This document shows positions 34,701 to 43,781 of a DNA stretch of 64,000 nucleotides, one piece after another. Position 1 is the first letter of the stretch, and every line of letters begins with the position of its first letter. The DNA comes from Winogradskyella ursingii. Its GTDB lineage: Bacteria; Bacteroidota; Bacteroidia; Flavobacteriales; Flavobacteriaceae. The notes under the pieces are model-generated. The model searched no databases, was not told the origin of the DNA, and saw only the letters and a program-made list of their open reading frames with translations. The stretch covers positions 62,001 to 126,000 of the forward strand of contig NZ_JABFDH010000003.1 of the NCBI RefSeq assembly GCF_013403975.1, written 5' to 3'. Position numbers and translations under genes: made by a program.

Positions 34701-36189
34701 TGAATTTTCAGAACCTATCCGTCAATCATCTAAAGGTATCATTATCATTTTTGGTGTCAACTGTTTCCAATTTGTAAAGCGGTTTTTTGTCTTATTCATA
34801 GCTTTTGGTGTATCGCTTTTCAGAAAAAGCTCCTTTGCAAATTTGAGTCCTACAATATTGGTTCTGATTTTAATCGGTATTGTTCTATTGGTTTTTGTTT
34901 ACGCGGTTTTAAAATATCTCAACTTTAAGTTTCATTTAGTTGGCGAGGATTTTCATTTGTCCACGGGAATTTTAAATAAGGACAATACAATTATCCCAAA
35001 GTCCAAAATACAGAATGTTTACATCAAGCAGAATTTCTTGCAACAGATTATTAACGTCGTTTCATTAAAAATTGAAACTGCTGGCGATAATAAATCAGAA
35101 ATTGAAATTAACGCACTCGACAAGCCAAAAGCTTTACGCTTAAAAAAACTTCTTTTTTCAAAAAGAACTACTGACGGAGTTGGTTCAGAAGTTAATGATG
35201 AGGAAGTCGATGATGTGTTTTTTAGGGCCAGTGTAAAGCGATTACTCTTGGAGGGTATTTCCCAAAACCACATTAAAAGTTTTGCAATAATAGCCTCGTT
35301 CGTATTCGGTCTATATTATGAGTTTGAAGATTTTTTAGTAGAGTTTGGTATTGGTGAACAGATTGAAAATGCCGTGAGCATCAATGAAGAAAGTGTTTCA
35401 ACAATAATGATTTCGATCATTTTTATAACGATTTTTGTTTTGTTGATTTCAATGGTTTTTTCTGTTGTAAGAACCTTTATCGTTAATTTTAATCTGGAAG
35501 TGGTCGAGCATCAAAAAACAGTAGAGATCAACAAAGGACTTTTCAATAAAATTTCTCTGAGCTTAACACCTAGTCGTATCCAAAATTTAGTCATCAAAAC
35601 CAATCGCTTAAAAAAATACCTTGGATTATATACCTTGTCGGTGAAACAGGCTATGACCGATAAAAAACAACAGAAAAATTTTGTGATCGTTGCTTTGGAG
35701 CGTGAACAACTCAATTATTTGGTCAACCGATTTTTGAGTGATTACAGCCTTATCAAAGATAAATACAAACCCGAAAACTACTATCTACGGATATTAGCGC
35801 TCGACATGTTTATTTTGACATTCATACTTCATATACCTGCCGTACTAGTCTTTGGTTATAACTTTTGGATCTTAACCTTAGTGATGTTGCCATTTATGGC
35901 GATTTATATTTTTATGGTTTACAGAAAGGCTTATTATAGCGTTTCGGACAACGCTGTGACTATTGGAAGTGGTTTTATAGACACAACTACCAATATTCTA
36001 GAAATTCATAAAATACAAGCTGTAAAATTAAAACAGTCCATTTTCCAAAAGAGAAGACGAATTGCATCCGTTGTAATTTCTACGGCTTCAAAATCCGTAA
36101 CCATTTCCTACGTTAAAGAGGGGACAGCAAAAAATATCTATGACTATTTATTATTCTTGGTAGAATCTCAAGATAGGGATTGGATGTAA
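34690..36189 (+). CDS. Bacterial PH-domain membrane protein with three domains (YdbT-like)
   Basis: 499 aa. A GTG at 34678 extends the frame by four codons, but ATG at 34690 (METNEFSEPIRQ) is preferred. Three bPH2 units each follow a pair of membrane helices. Their marks are DNTIIPKSKIQNVYIKQ (about residue 100), NKISLSLTPSRIQNLVIK (about 285) and TTNILEIHKIQAVKLKQ (about 440). This is the usual YdbT plan, working with YdbS. It overlaps the YdbS-like gene by 11 bases, so the two are translated together. Confidence 0.88.
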   Translation: METNEFSEPIRQSSKGIIIIFGVNCFQFVKRFFVLFIAFGVSLFRKSSFANLSPTILVLILIGIVLLVFVYAVLKYLNFKFHLVGEDFHLSTGILNKDNTIIPKSKIQNVYIKQNFLQQIINVVSLKIETAGDNKSEIEINALDKPKALRLKKLLFSKRTTDGVGSEVNDEEVDDVFFRASVKRLLLEGISQNHIKSFAIIASFVFGLYYEFEDFLVEFGIGEQIENAVSINEESVSTIMISIIFITIFVLLISMVFSVVRTFIVNFNLEVVEHQKTVEINKGLFNKISLSLTPSRIQNLVIKTNRLKKYLGLYTLSVKQAMTDKKQQKNFVIVALEREQLNYLVNRFLSDYSLIKDKYKPENYYLRILALDMFILTFILHIPAVLVFGYNFWILTLVMLPFMAIYIFMVYRKAYYSVSDNAVTIGSGFIDTTTNILEIHKIQAVKLKQSIFQKRRRIASVVISTASKSVTISYVKEGTAKNIYDYLLFLVESQDRDWM

Positions 36190-36228
36190 TATTGTACTTT
36201 TGAACTTTCAAAAATAAAAGAATTGACT

Positions 36229-36717
36229 ATGCTAGTAGATTTTGATACATTACCCGAAGAATCTCGCGTTTGGATATACCAAGCCAATCGCTCTTTTACG
36301 GAAGACGAAATTGAAGAAATTAAAAGTAAACTAGATAATTTTATTGAAGCTTGGACGGCTCACGGTAAAGATTTGCAATCGGGTTATAAAATTGTCTATA
36401 AACGTTTTATAGTTATTGCCTTAAACCAAAGCTTAAATAATGCTACAGGCTGTTCCATTGATGCATCCGTACGTTTTATTCAGCAGTTGGAAAAGGATTA
36501 CAATGTTGATTTAATGGATAAAATGAACGTGTCTTACAAGCAAGGCGAATATGTGGCATACAAACCATTGGTCGATTTTAAGAAAATGGCAAAACAGAAT
36601 GCCGTTTCAAAAAACACTATTGTTTTTAATAATTTAGTAACGAATATTTCAGAATTTAAAGAAAATTGGGAGGTACCTGCTAGTGAAAGCTGGCACAGCA
36701 GATTTATTAAAACATAA
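36229..36717 (+). CDS. Small conserved protein, often mislabelled ABC transporter ATPase
   Basis: 162 aa. The frame can begin at TTG 36223, but ATG at 36229 (MLVDFDTLPEESRVW) is chosen. Homologues are widespread in Bacteroidota and usually named ABC transporter ATPase. No Walker A, signature or Walker B motif is present, so the label is unsupported. A marked segment is NNATGCSIDASVRFIQQLE (70-88), with a lone cysteine Cys75. Soluble, with no signal peptide. Its place between the PH pair and serB in one run suggests co-transcription. Function unknown. Confidence 0.85.
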   Translation: MLVDFDTLPEESRVWIYQANRSFTEDEIEEIKSKLDNFIEAWTAHGKDLQSGYKIVYKRFIVIALNQSLNNATGCSIDASVRFIQQLEKDYNVDLMDKMNVSYKQGEYVAYKPLVDFKKMAKQNAVSKNTIVFNNLVTNISEFKENWEVPASESWHSRFIKT

Positions 36718-36727
36718 ACAGTAAATT

Positions 36728-37951
36728 TTGGGTACAGACATTTTTCTAGTAAATATTTCAGGACAGGATAAACCAGGACTTACTTCTGGATTAACGAGTG
36801 TTTTGGCAGCATATGGAGCAGATGTGCTTGATATTGGTCAAGCCAATATTCATGATACATTATCTCTTGGAATTCTATTTAAAATTGAGTCTGGAGAAAA
36901 GTCGGCTGCCGTACTTAAAGATTTGCTATTTAAGGCCTATGAGCTTGGTGTCAAAGCAAAATTTAAACCTATTTCGCTAAAAGATTACGAAAAATGGGTG
37001 AATCTTCAAGGCAAGGACCGTTATATTGTTACTATTTTGGGAGAGCGTTTAGCGGCAGAACAAATTTCTGAAGTTACTAAAATCATATCAGAAAAAAATC
37101 TCAATATTGATTCCATTACGCGACTTACTGGTAGAATTTCACTTACGCAGAAACAAGATTATCCGCGAGCGTCAATTCAGTTATCAATAAGAGGACACAT
37201 TGATGATAAGACGGCATTTACTTCAAAATTCATGCAGATTTCAAAAGAATTAGATGTAGATATCGCTTTTCAAGAAGACTCAATTTTTAGAAGAAACAGG
37301 AGATTGGTTTGCTTTGATATGGATTCTACATTAATCCAGACTGAAGTTATTGATGAGTTGGCTGAGTTGGCAGGAGTAGGAGCGGAAGTACGAGCTATTA
37401 CGGAAGCAGCAATGCAAGGGGAGATTGATTTCAACGAGAGTTTTAAGAGAAGAATGAAGCTTTTAAAAGGACTTTCTGAGGATGTTCTTGAAAATGTTGC
37501 TGAAAATTTACCAATTACTAAAGGTGCTAAACGATTAATAGACACACTTCACAACTACGGATTTAAAACAGCTATTCTATCTGGCGGTTTCACCTACTTT
37601 GGTCATTATTTACAGAAGAAACTAGATATCGATTATGTATATGCCAATCAACTTGAGATTAAAGATGGTTTTTTAACCGGAAACTATATCGGAGATATTG
37701 TAGATGGGAATAAAAAGGCCGAATATCTTAAGGAAATTGCCAAAAAAGAAGGTATAGATATCAACCAAACCATTGCTGTTGGTGATGGAGCCAATGATTT
37801 GCAAATGCTCAATTTAGCTGGCTTAGGTATTGCTTTTCATGCCAAACCAAAGGTTAAAGATAATGCCCAGAGTTCCATTTCGAGTATTGGTTTGGATGGT
37901 GTTTTGTATTTACTAGGTTATCACGATCGCCATATAGATTTGGTAGATTAA
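36728..37951 (+). CDS. serB: Phosphoserine phosphatase with N-terminal ACT domains
   Basis: 407 aa, TTG start at 36728. Two ACT-like regions (about 4-80 and 97-180) precede a HAD phosphatase domain: nucleophile Asp197 in DMDST, a Ser in ILSGGF, the Lys region at DGNKKAEYL, and GDGANDLQML. It removes phosphate from phosphoserine in the last step of serine synthesis. The ACT domains probably sense an amino acid. The long form with two ACT-like domains is known in several bacteria. The gene follows the previous one after 10 bases. Confidence 0.93.
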   Translation: MGTDIFLVNISGQDKPGLTSGLTSVLAAYGADVLDIGQANIHDTLSLGILFKIESGEKSAAVLKDLLFKAYELGVKAKFKPISLKDYEKWVNLQGKDRYIVTILGERLAAEQISEVTKIISEKNLNIDSITRLTGRISLTQKQDYPRASIQLSIRGHIDDKTAFTSKFMQISKELDVDIAFQEDSIFRRNRRLVCFDMDSTLIQTEVIDELAELAGVGAEVRAITEAAMQGEIDFNESFKRRMKLLKGLSEDVLENVAENLPITKGAKRLIDTLHNYGFKTAILSGGFTYFGHYLQKKLDIDYVYANQLEIKDGFLTGNYIGDIVDGNKKAEYLKEIAKKEGIDINQTIAVGDGANDLQMLNLAGLGIAFHAKPKVKDNAQSSISSIGLDGVLYLLGYHDRHIDLVD

Positions 37952-38109
37952 CTTTAAGTTTCCTTTAAAAACTTTATTTTTCTGTTAATTAAGCGGTTTA
38001 TAAATCTATCTTAAAGTCTTTTTTAGGTCTTATAATTATGCTATTTTGGCATATTATTCGTTATCATTCAATCTAAATTGAACAACCCAAAAACGATAAA
38101 ATAATTCCA

Positions 38110-41055
38110 ATGCGTCAAATTGCCCTCATTCTTATAAGTATTTGCTTTTGTTATAGCAATGCACAAGACCTCGAAGTTAATCCTCTGCTGTCCGAAGACC
38201 CAATTGCACAGCAAAAATGGGTAGATAGCTTATACAAAAGCATGTCTGCAGAAGAACGCGTAGGCCAACTATTCATGGTTCAGATGTTATCCAATGGTAA
38301 CGGACCATCCAAAAAGCAAATCATTGACCTTATTAAAAACAACCATATCGGTGGAATTATCTATTCCAAAGGAGGTCCGGTGCGTCAAGCTAGACTGAAT
38401 AACGAACTTCAAGCAGCTTCCAAAGTACCTCTGTTAGTGGGTATGGACGCAGAATGGGGTTTGAGCATGCGTTTGGATTCTACATATGCGTTTCCTTACA
38501 ATATGACACTTGGTGCGATATCAGATAATAATCTAATTGAGCAAACAGGCCGTCAAATAGGAGAGCATTGCAAGCGTTTAGGTGTACATTTTAATTTTGC
38601 TCCAGTGGTGGATATTAATACCAACCCTCGAAATCCAATTATAGGGAATCGCTCTTTTGGTGAAGATAGAGATAATGTAACGGAAAAAGGATTGGCTTTT
38701 ATGCGTGGTATGCAAAGTGCCGGTGTGCTTGCTAATGCAAAACATTTTCCAGGCCATGGAGATACGGAAACAGATTCTCACCTAACATTACCAACCATAA
38801 ATTTTAGTGCAAAACGTATTGATTCCATCGAGTTATATCCCTATAAAAAATTGATCAAAGAAGGACTTTCAAGTGTAATGGTCGCACATCTCAATGTGCC
38901 AAGTTTAGAGAATAGACCTAACTACCCCTCCTCTTTATCGAAACTTATTGTGACCGATTTATTAAAGGAAAGATTAAATTTTAACGGTTTAATTTTTACA
39001 GATGCACTTACTATGAAAGGAGCTGCCGATTTTGATGAAACTGGTGATATTGATTTGGCTTCATTTATGGCAGGAAACGATGTAATGCTTATGTCCGAAA
39101 GTGTTTCCAAAGGTTCTAAAAAAATCTTGGATGCGTACAAAAAAGGTAATATTTCTGAAGAGCGATTAGCGCATTCAGTCAAAAAAATATTAATGGCGAA
39201 ATATAAAGTTGGACTCGATAACTATAGTCCAGTTGGTTTATATGATCTTGGCAACGACCTTAACAGAATTAAGGATGATGTTTTGTATGAAGAACTCATG
39301 GAAAATGCCATTACCGTTGCGAAGAACGAAAAATCCCTTTTACCACTTCGAGATTTAGAAACCAAAAAAATTGCCTATGTATCTTTAGGAGATGACGACG
39401 GTTCGGTCTTTTTGGATGAATTAATGAAGTACACGAAAGTACATCACATAAAACTTGATAATACCCAAGGCCTTTTTGCTATGTTAAAGAATTATAACAC
39501 AGTAATCATTGGTTATCATAAACCAAATACCAATCCGTGGGAAAAATTTAAATTTTCAGCAAAAGAAATTAGATTAATCAATGATATTTCTAGGACATCC
39601 GATGTGATTCTTGATGTTTTCGCGCGGCCTTATGCGCTTAATGATCTTGAGTCAGTGGAAAGTATTAGGAGTATCGTTGTGAGCTATCAAAATAGTGCTA
39701 TTTCCCAACAGAAGTCCGCGCAACTTATTTTTGGAGCAATTCCTGCTAAAGGCAAATTGCCGGTGAGCACCGCAAAACATTTTGATGTTGGAGCTGGTGA
39801 AACTTATAATGCTTTAATGAGCCTTAATTATGGTTTGCCGGAGCGCGTTGGTATCGATTCAAAAAAGTTAAATAAGATCGATTCTATTGCCAATTATGCT
39901 GTTAATAATAAAATGACACCTGGTATTCAGCTTTTGGTAGCACGTAAAGGAAAGGTGATTTACAATAAAAACTTTGGTTATCATACTTACGAAAAGAAAA
40001 ACAAAGTAGATTTTAACGATGTTTACGACGTCGCATCTTTAACCAAAATATTAGCTACTCTACCTGTTATTATGGAGTTGGAAGAACGTGGTTCAATTTC
40101 TTTAAATTCAAAATTAAAGGATTTATTGGCTGAATATAAGGGCACGAACAAAGCTAATATTACTATAAAAAAAATGCTGTCGCATTATGCTCAACTTAAA
40201 CCTTGGGTACCATTTTACTATGCTACTTTAGATACGGTTACCAAAAAGCCCGACTCAAAATATTACAGAAACGAACGTAGTAAGGAATTTAATGTAGAAG
40301 TGACCAATACGTTATTTATGCGTAATGACTATCAAGATTCTATTCAGAAAATTATACGCGATTCTGAGTTGTTGTCGCGTGTGCGTTATCGGTATAGTGA
40401 TTTACCATACTATATTCTAAAAAAATATCTAGAAAATTTTTATGATAAGCCATTAAGCGAAATTGTTCAAGATAGATTTTATAAGTCTCTAGGCGCAAAT
40501 TACACAACCTATAACCCTCTGGAAAAATTTAGTTTTAAGGACATTGTGCCAACAGAGATTGATAATTATTACAGATATAAAGAAGTACATGGATATGTGC
40601 ATGACATGGGAGCAGCCATGCAAGGTGGAGTTGGAGGCCATGCAGGTGTTTTTAGCAATGCTAATGATGTGGCTAAAATTATGCAGATGTATCTCCAACA
40701 CGGATTTTATGGCGGTAAGCGATATTTTAGAAATGAAACTATTGATAAATTTAATACCTGCTATTATTGTCATGCAGATAATAGAAGAGGTATAGGTTTT
40801 GATAAACCACAACTTGGGGAAGAAGGACCAACTTGCGGTTGTCTCTCTTTAAAAAGTTTTGGACATTCAGGTTTTACGGGAACTTACGCTTGGGCAGACC
40901 CAGAAGAAGAAATAGTTTATGTTTTTCTGGCAAACCGAACTTATCCGGAAGCTGGAAAAAACCTACTATTAAGGGAGAACATTAGAACAGAAATTCAGCG
41001 TTTAATATATGAGTCGATAATCAGTGAGGATCAACCCGAATATGTTAAGCCATAA
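38110..41055 (+). CDS. GH3 beta-N-acetylhexosaminidase-like/serine beta-lactamase-like fusion, exported
   Basis: 981 aa. Signal peptide 1-18 (ends YSNAQ). The GH3 domain (about 35-375) has KHFPGHGDTETDSH (211-224), the NagZ signature with the Asp/His acid-base dyad, and the nucleophile Asp298 in FTDALTMKG. A GH3 C-terminal-like domain covers about 400-560. Residues 580-965 form a class C beta-lactamase/penicillin-binding-like domain with Ser643-x-x-Lys646 (SLTK), YSD near 765 and GHSGFTG. It could cleave GlcNAc-MurNAc and also act on peptide or ester bonds of wall fragments. The bshA gene follows 15 bases on. Confidence 0.92.
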   Translation: MRQIALILISICFCYSNAQDLEVNPLLSEDPIAQQKWVDSLYKSMSAEERVGQLFMVQMLSNGNGPSKKQIIDLIKNNHIGGIIYSKGGPVRQARLNNELQAASKVPLLVGMDAEWGLSMRLDSTYAFPYNMTLGAISDNNLIEQTGRQIGEHCKRLGVHFNFAPVVDINTNPRNPIIGNRSFGEDRDNVTEKGLAFMRGMQSAGVLANAKHFPGHGDTETDSHLTLPTINFSAKRIDSIELYPYKKLIKEGLSSVMVAHLNVPSLENRPNYPSSLSKLIVTDLLKERLNFNGLIFTDALTMKGAADFDETGDIDLASFMAGNDVMLMSESVSKGSKKILDAYKKGNISEERLAHSVKKILMAKYKVGLDNYSPVGLYDLGNDLNRIKDDVLYEELMENAITVAKNEKSLLPLRDLETKKIAYVSLGDDDGSVFLDELMKYTKVHHIKLDNTQGLFAMLKNYNTVIIGYHKPNTNPWEKFKFSAKEIRLINDISRTSDVILDVFARPYALNDLESVESIRSIVVSYQNSAISQQKSAQLIFGAIPAKGKLPVSTAKHFDVGAGETYNALMSLNYGLPERVGIDSKKLNKIDSIANYAVNNKMTPGIQLLVARKGKVIYNKNFGYHTYEKKNKVDFNDVYDVASLTKILATLPVIMELEERGSISLNSKLKDLLAEYKGTNKANITIKKMLSHYAQLKPWVPFYYATLDTVTKKPDSKYYRNERSKEFNVEVTNTLFMRNDYQDSIQKIIRDSELLSRVRYRYSDLPYYILKKYLENFYDKPLSEIVQDRFYKSLGANYTTYNPLEKFSFKDIVPTEIDNYYRYKEVHGYVHDMGAAMQGGVGGHAGVFSNANDVAKIMQMYLQHGFYGGKRYFRNETIDKFNTCYYCHADNRRGIGFDKPQLGEEGPTCGCLSLKSFGHSGFTGTYAWADPEEEIVYVFLANRTYPEAGKNLLLRENIRTEIQRLIYESIISEDQPEYVKP

Positions 41056-41070
41056 AGAACCAAAAAATAT

Positions 41071-42207
41071 ATGAAAATTGGCATTGTTTGTTACCCAACA
41101 TTTGGTGGAAGTGGAGTAGTAGCGACGGAATTAGGACTAGAACTTTCCAAACGTGGACACGAAATTCATTTTATAACTTACCGTCAACCCGTAAGATTAG
41201 AATTGTTGAGCAACAACGTGCATTTTCACGAAGTCAACGTACCAGAATATCCATTGTTTCATTATCAGCCATATGAGCTAGCATTGTCTAGTAAATTGGT
41301 GGATATGGTGAAATTACACGGTATTCAATTGTTACATGTTCACTATGCCATACCGCATGCCTACGCTGCTTATATGGCTCAGAAAATGTTGGAAGATGAA
41401 AATATTCATGTACCAATAGTTACGACCTTACATGGTACAGATATTACCTTGGTGGGAAGTCATCCATTTTATAAACCAGCAGTGACCTTTAGTATTAACC
41501 AATCTGACGCCGTGACATCGGTTTCTGAAAGTCTTAAAAAGGATACCTTAAAGCTTTTCAATATCAAAAGAGATATTCATGTGGTACCCAATTTTATTGA
41601 TTTAGAAAAATCTAATCATGCATTTACGGATTGTCAACGAGAGGTAATGGCAGATGATGATGAGCGTATAATTACCCACATTAGTAATTTTAGGGAAGTA
41701 AAACGTATCCCAGATGTTATTAAGATTTTTAACATGATTCAAAAGGAATTGCCAGCTAAATTAATGTTGGTAGGAGAAGGTCCAGAGCGAGAAGCGGCTG
41801 AGCGTTTAGTCAGTAAATTTGGACTTAAGGATCGCGTTGTCTTTTTAGGAAACAGCAATGAAGTAGATAAAATTTTATGTTTCAGCGATTTGTTTTTATT
41901 GCCGTCGCAAACCGAGAGTTTTGGTTTGGCAGCATTAGAGGCTATGGCAAGCAGTGCACCTGTAATTTCTACTAATGCAGGTGGTTTGTCTGAAGTTAAC
42001 GAACATGGCTATTCAGGATTTTTAAGTGATGTTGGGGATGTTGAAGATATGTCTGCAAATGCCATCAAAATTTTGAAGGACACAAAGGTTTTAAACCAAT
42101 TTAAAGCCAATGCCAAAGCACAATCCAAAAAGTTTGATCTTAGAAATATTGTGCCTCAATATGAAGCTATTTATAAGAAAACTTTAGAAACTTATTTGGT
42201 ACATTAA
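41071..42207 (+). CDS. bshA: N-acetyl-alpha-D-glucosaminyl L-malate synthase
   Basis: 378 aa, normal BshA length. GT4 enzyme joining GlcNAc from UDP-GlcNAc to L-malate, the first step of bacillithiol synthesis. GT-B fold with the BshA start KIGIVCYPTFGGSGVVATE (2-20), HVHYAIPHAYAA, TLHGTDITLVG, and the donor-site glutamates in SQTESFGLAALEAMA. bshB and bshC are not in the window. It is 15 bases after the GH3 fusion, so it ends this long run of co-directional genes. The convergent CPBP gene begins its stop 42 bases downstream. Confidence 0.95.
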   Translation: MKIGIVCYPTFGGSGVVATELGLELSKRGHEIHFITYRQPVRLELLSNNVHFHEVNVPEYPLFHYQPYELALSSKLVDMVKLHGIQLLHVHYAIPHAYAAYMAQKMLEDENIHVPIVTTLHGTDITLVGSHPFYKPAVTFSINQSDAVTSVSESLKKDTLKLFNIKRDIHVVPNFIDLEKSNHAFTDCQREVMADDDERIITHISNFREVKRIPDVIKIFNMIQKELPAKLMLVGEGPEREAAERLVSKFGLKDRVVFLGNSNEVDKILCFSDLFLLPSQTESFGLAALEAMASSAPVISTNAGGLSEVNEHGYSGFLSDVGDVEDMSANAIKILKDTKVLNQFKANAKAQSKKFDLRNIVPQYEAIYKKTLETYLVH

Positions 42208-42248
42208 ATGAGGTAGAACCAATTACCCTAAAATGGAATTTCGACATT

Positions 42249-42968
42249 TTAATTATAGTATAAGTAGTAAGTTAGTAGAATGGCTGCCATGTTATAAAAT
42301 CCATGGGCTACAATAGAAGCTGTCAGTCTTTTTGTTTTTAAAAACAGCAAAGTGTACATAATAGTTGGTACTAAAATATCGAACCATTCTAAACCGTTTG
42401 TCGGTAAATGTCCCATAGAAAATAGAAGAATTGACAATAATGCCGAAAACCAAAGACCAACTCTTTCATTTTTAAAAACATCCTTTAAAATATTTATAAA
42501 ATACCCACGATTAAAAAGCTCTTCTGTAATGCCACCTCCAATTATTCCTAGACTCAAAAAAGATATTGTACCTAACAAACTACCATCGTACATACTCAAC
42601 ATTCCTATAATATCTGCTCGTTGAGCACCACCTGTATTAGGGATAATTATTAAAAATTGCAAGCCCGTCCATATACCTCCAAACAACAGTCCAAATAGAA
42701 TATCATGTTTCAGATTCTTGAACTTTAACCCAATATATCTGAAGTCCTTTTTTAATAATTTCAGAGAAATATAAAGTAGAAAAGTAATTGTTACAAACTG
42801 AAAAACAGCCATATAGTGAAGGTTAATCCCTGTTTTACCACCATTAATTTTTGTAACTCCAAAGTAAACATCTGGTAAAATAAAAAGTAAGTAGCCTATG
42901 AATATCGTTAAGACAAAAACAATTAAAGTTTTGGCTTTGCTTACAGCTCTCTGGTTGGTTTTAGTCAT
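42249..42968 (-). CDS. CPBP family intramembrane metalloprotease
   Basis: 239 aa with about seven membrane helices. The CPBP (Abi/CAAX) motif EELFNRG places the catalytic Glu149-Glu150 and Arg154, and the second motif has a His in FSMGHLP. In bacteria, CPBP proteins process signal or bacteriocin-like peptides or act in immunity; here no bacteriocin gene is near. The family is clear but the substrate is not. Monocistronic, minus strand. Confidence 0.88.
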   Translation of the reverse strand: MTKTNQRAVSKAKTLIVFVLTIFIGYLLFILPDVYFGVTKINGGKTGINLHYMAVFQFVTITFLLYISLKLLKKDFRYIGLKFKNLKHDILFGLLFGGIWTGLQFLIIIPNTGGAQRADIIGMLSMYDGSLLGTISFLSLGIIGGGITEELFNRGYFINILKDVFKNERVGLWFSALLSILLFSMGHLPTNGLEWFDILVPTIMYTLLFLKTKRLTASIVAHGFYNMAAILLTYYLYYN

Positions 42969-43057
42969 AGTTATAAGCGGTTTAAGTTTGTAATAACGAC
43001 GACTGTGATTGAGATTTGTTACTTTATTTCATTGAGGATTCGTGCCAGTACGAGATA

Positions 43058-43717
43058 TTAAAGTAAATAATTTCCATTGGCCCAATCTATAGTAGGTTTT
43101 ATCCACTCTTGTAAAGGTTGAAAAAGAAAGCCGTGACTTAAACCAGTATTCAGTTCAACTTCTTTGAAGTTTTCAATTGTACACCTTGAGTTTTCTATTC
43201 GTTCAATGGAGGAAACACCAAAGGGATCGGATGATTCATAAATATTGAGAATATTGCCGCAATAATTAATGTCAGGAATATTCTGAATATCACTATGTCT
43301 AAAGCTTGCAATAAATACAAAATTCAATTCGGGATTATTAGATAATGTGGAAACATACTGTGCAATATAACAACCTTTTGAAGTACCGACTGTGGTGATG
43401 TTATTGGATTTAGTTCCTATGGAGATCAAGCTATCTATTTGTTCGACTACGCGTTGTGCATAAGTTCTGGCATTAACATTACCATTTCTTATTTCACTAA
43501 TAACCGTGAAGCCGTTATTTTGAAACTCAGCAATGATTTCCTCGTATTTTGTACGTCCAAATTCTGGATGCAATTCATGAAGCTCGTGTGTTTCTAGAAA
43601 TCTATTGTGCAGAAAAAAAATGAATTTATCTTCATTCTTCGTATGGCAAGAGAGAAGGATCACTAAAAGTAAAACTGCGGTTGATACAGAATCTCTGAAT
43701 CTTTTAACGTATTTCAT
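43058..43717 (-). CDS. Lipoprotein with alpha/beta-hydrolase features
   Basis: 219 aa. Lipobox LLSC (Cys24). A possible catalytic triad is Ser113 in GTSKG, Asp in ESSDPFG and His in LSHGFLF, consistent with a small alpha/beta hydrolase. The sequence FFLHNRFLETHELHELHPEFGR (split by convention) shows a His-rich start of the fold. No close family is recognised. It ends 41 bases past the CPBP start and begins 65 bases from the next gene's stop on the same strand. The substrate and the class remain open. Confidence 0.7.
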   Translation of the reverse strand: MKYVKRFRDSVSTAVLLLVILLSCHTKNEDKFIFFLHNRFLETHELHELHPEFGRTKYEEIIAEFQNNGFTVISEIRNGNVNARTYAQRVVEQIDSLISIGTKSNNITTVGTSKGCYIAQYVSTLSNNPELNFVFIASFRHSDIQNIPDINYCGNILNIYESSDPFGVSSIERIENSRCTIENFKEVELNTGLSHGFLFQPLQEWIKPTIDWANGNYLL

Positions 43718-43781
43718 ATTAATTATTTTATTATGACTTCAAGACAGTTGAAATAATCCTTAATAAAGTCAACAAAATAAA

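Noticed and set aside
42230..42250. AAAATG..CATTTT hairpin as terminator between bshA and the CPBP gene
   Set aside because: Only 6 AT-rich pairs, overlapping the CPBP stop, and no T-run. Too weak.
42249..42968. CPBP protease as part of a bacteriocin or immunity system
   Set aside because: No precursor peptide, exporter or leader-peptidase gene lies nearby, so only the family is reported.
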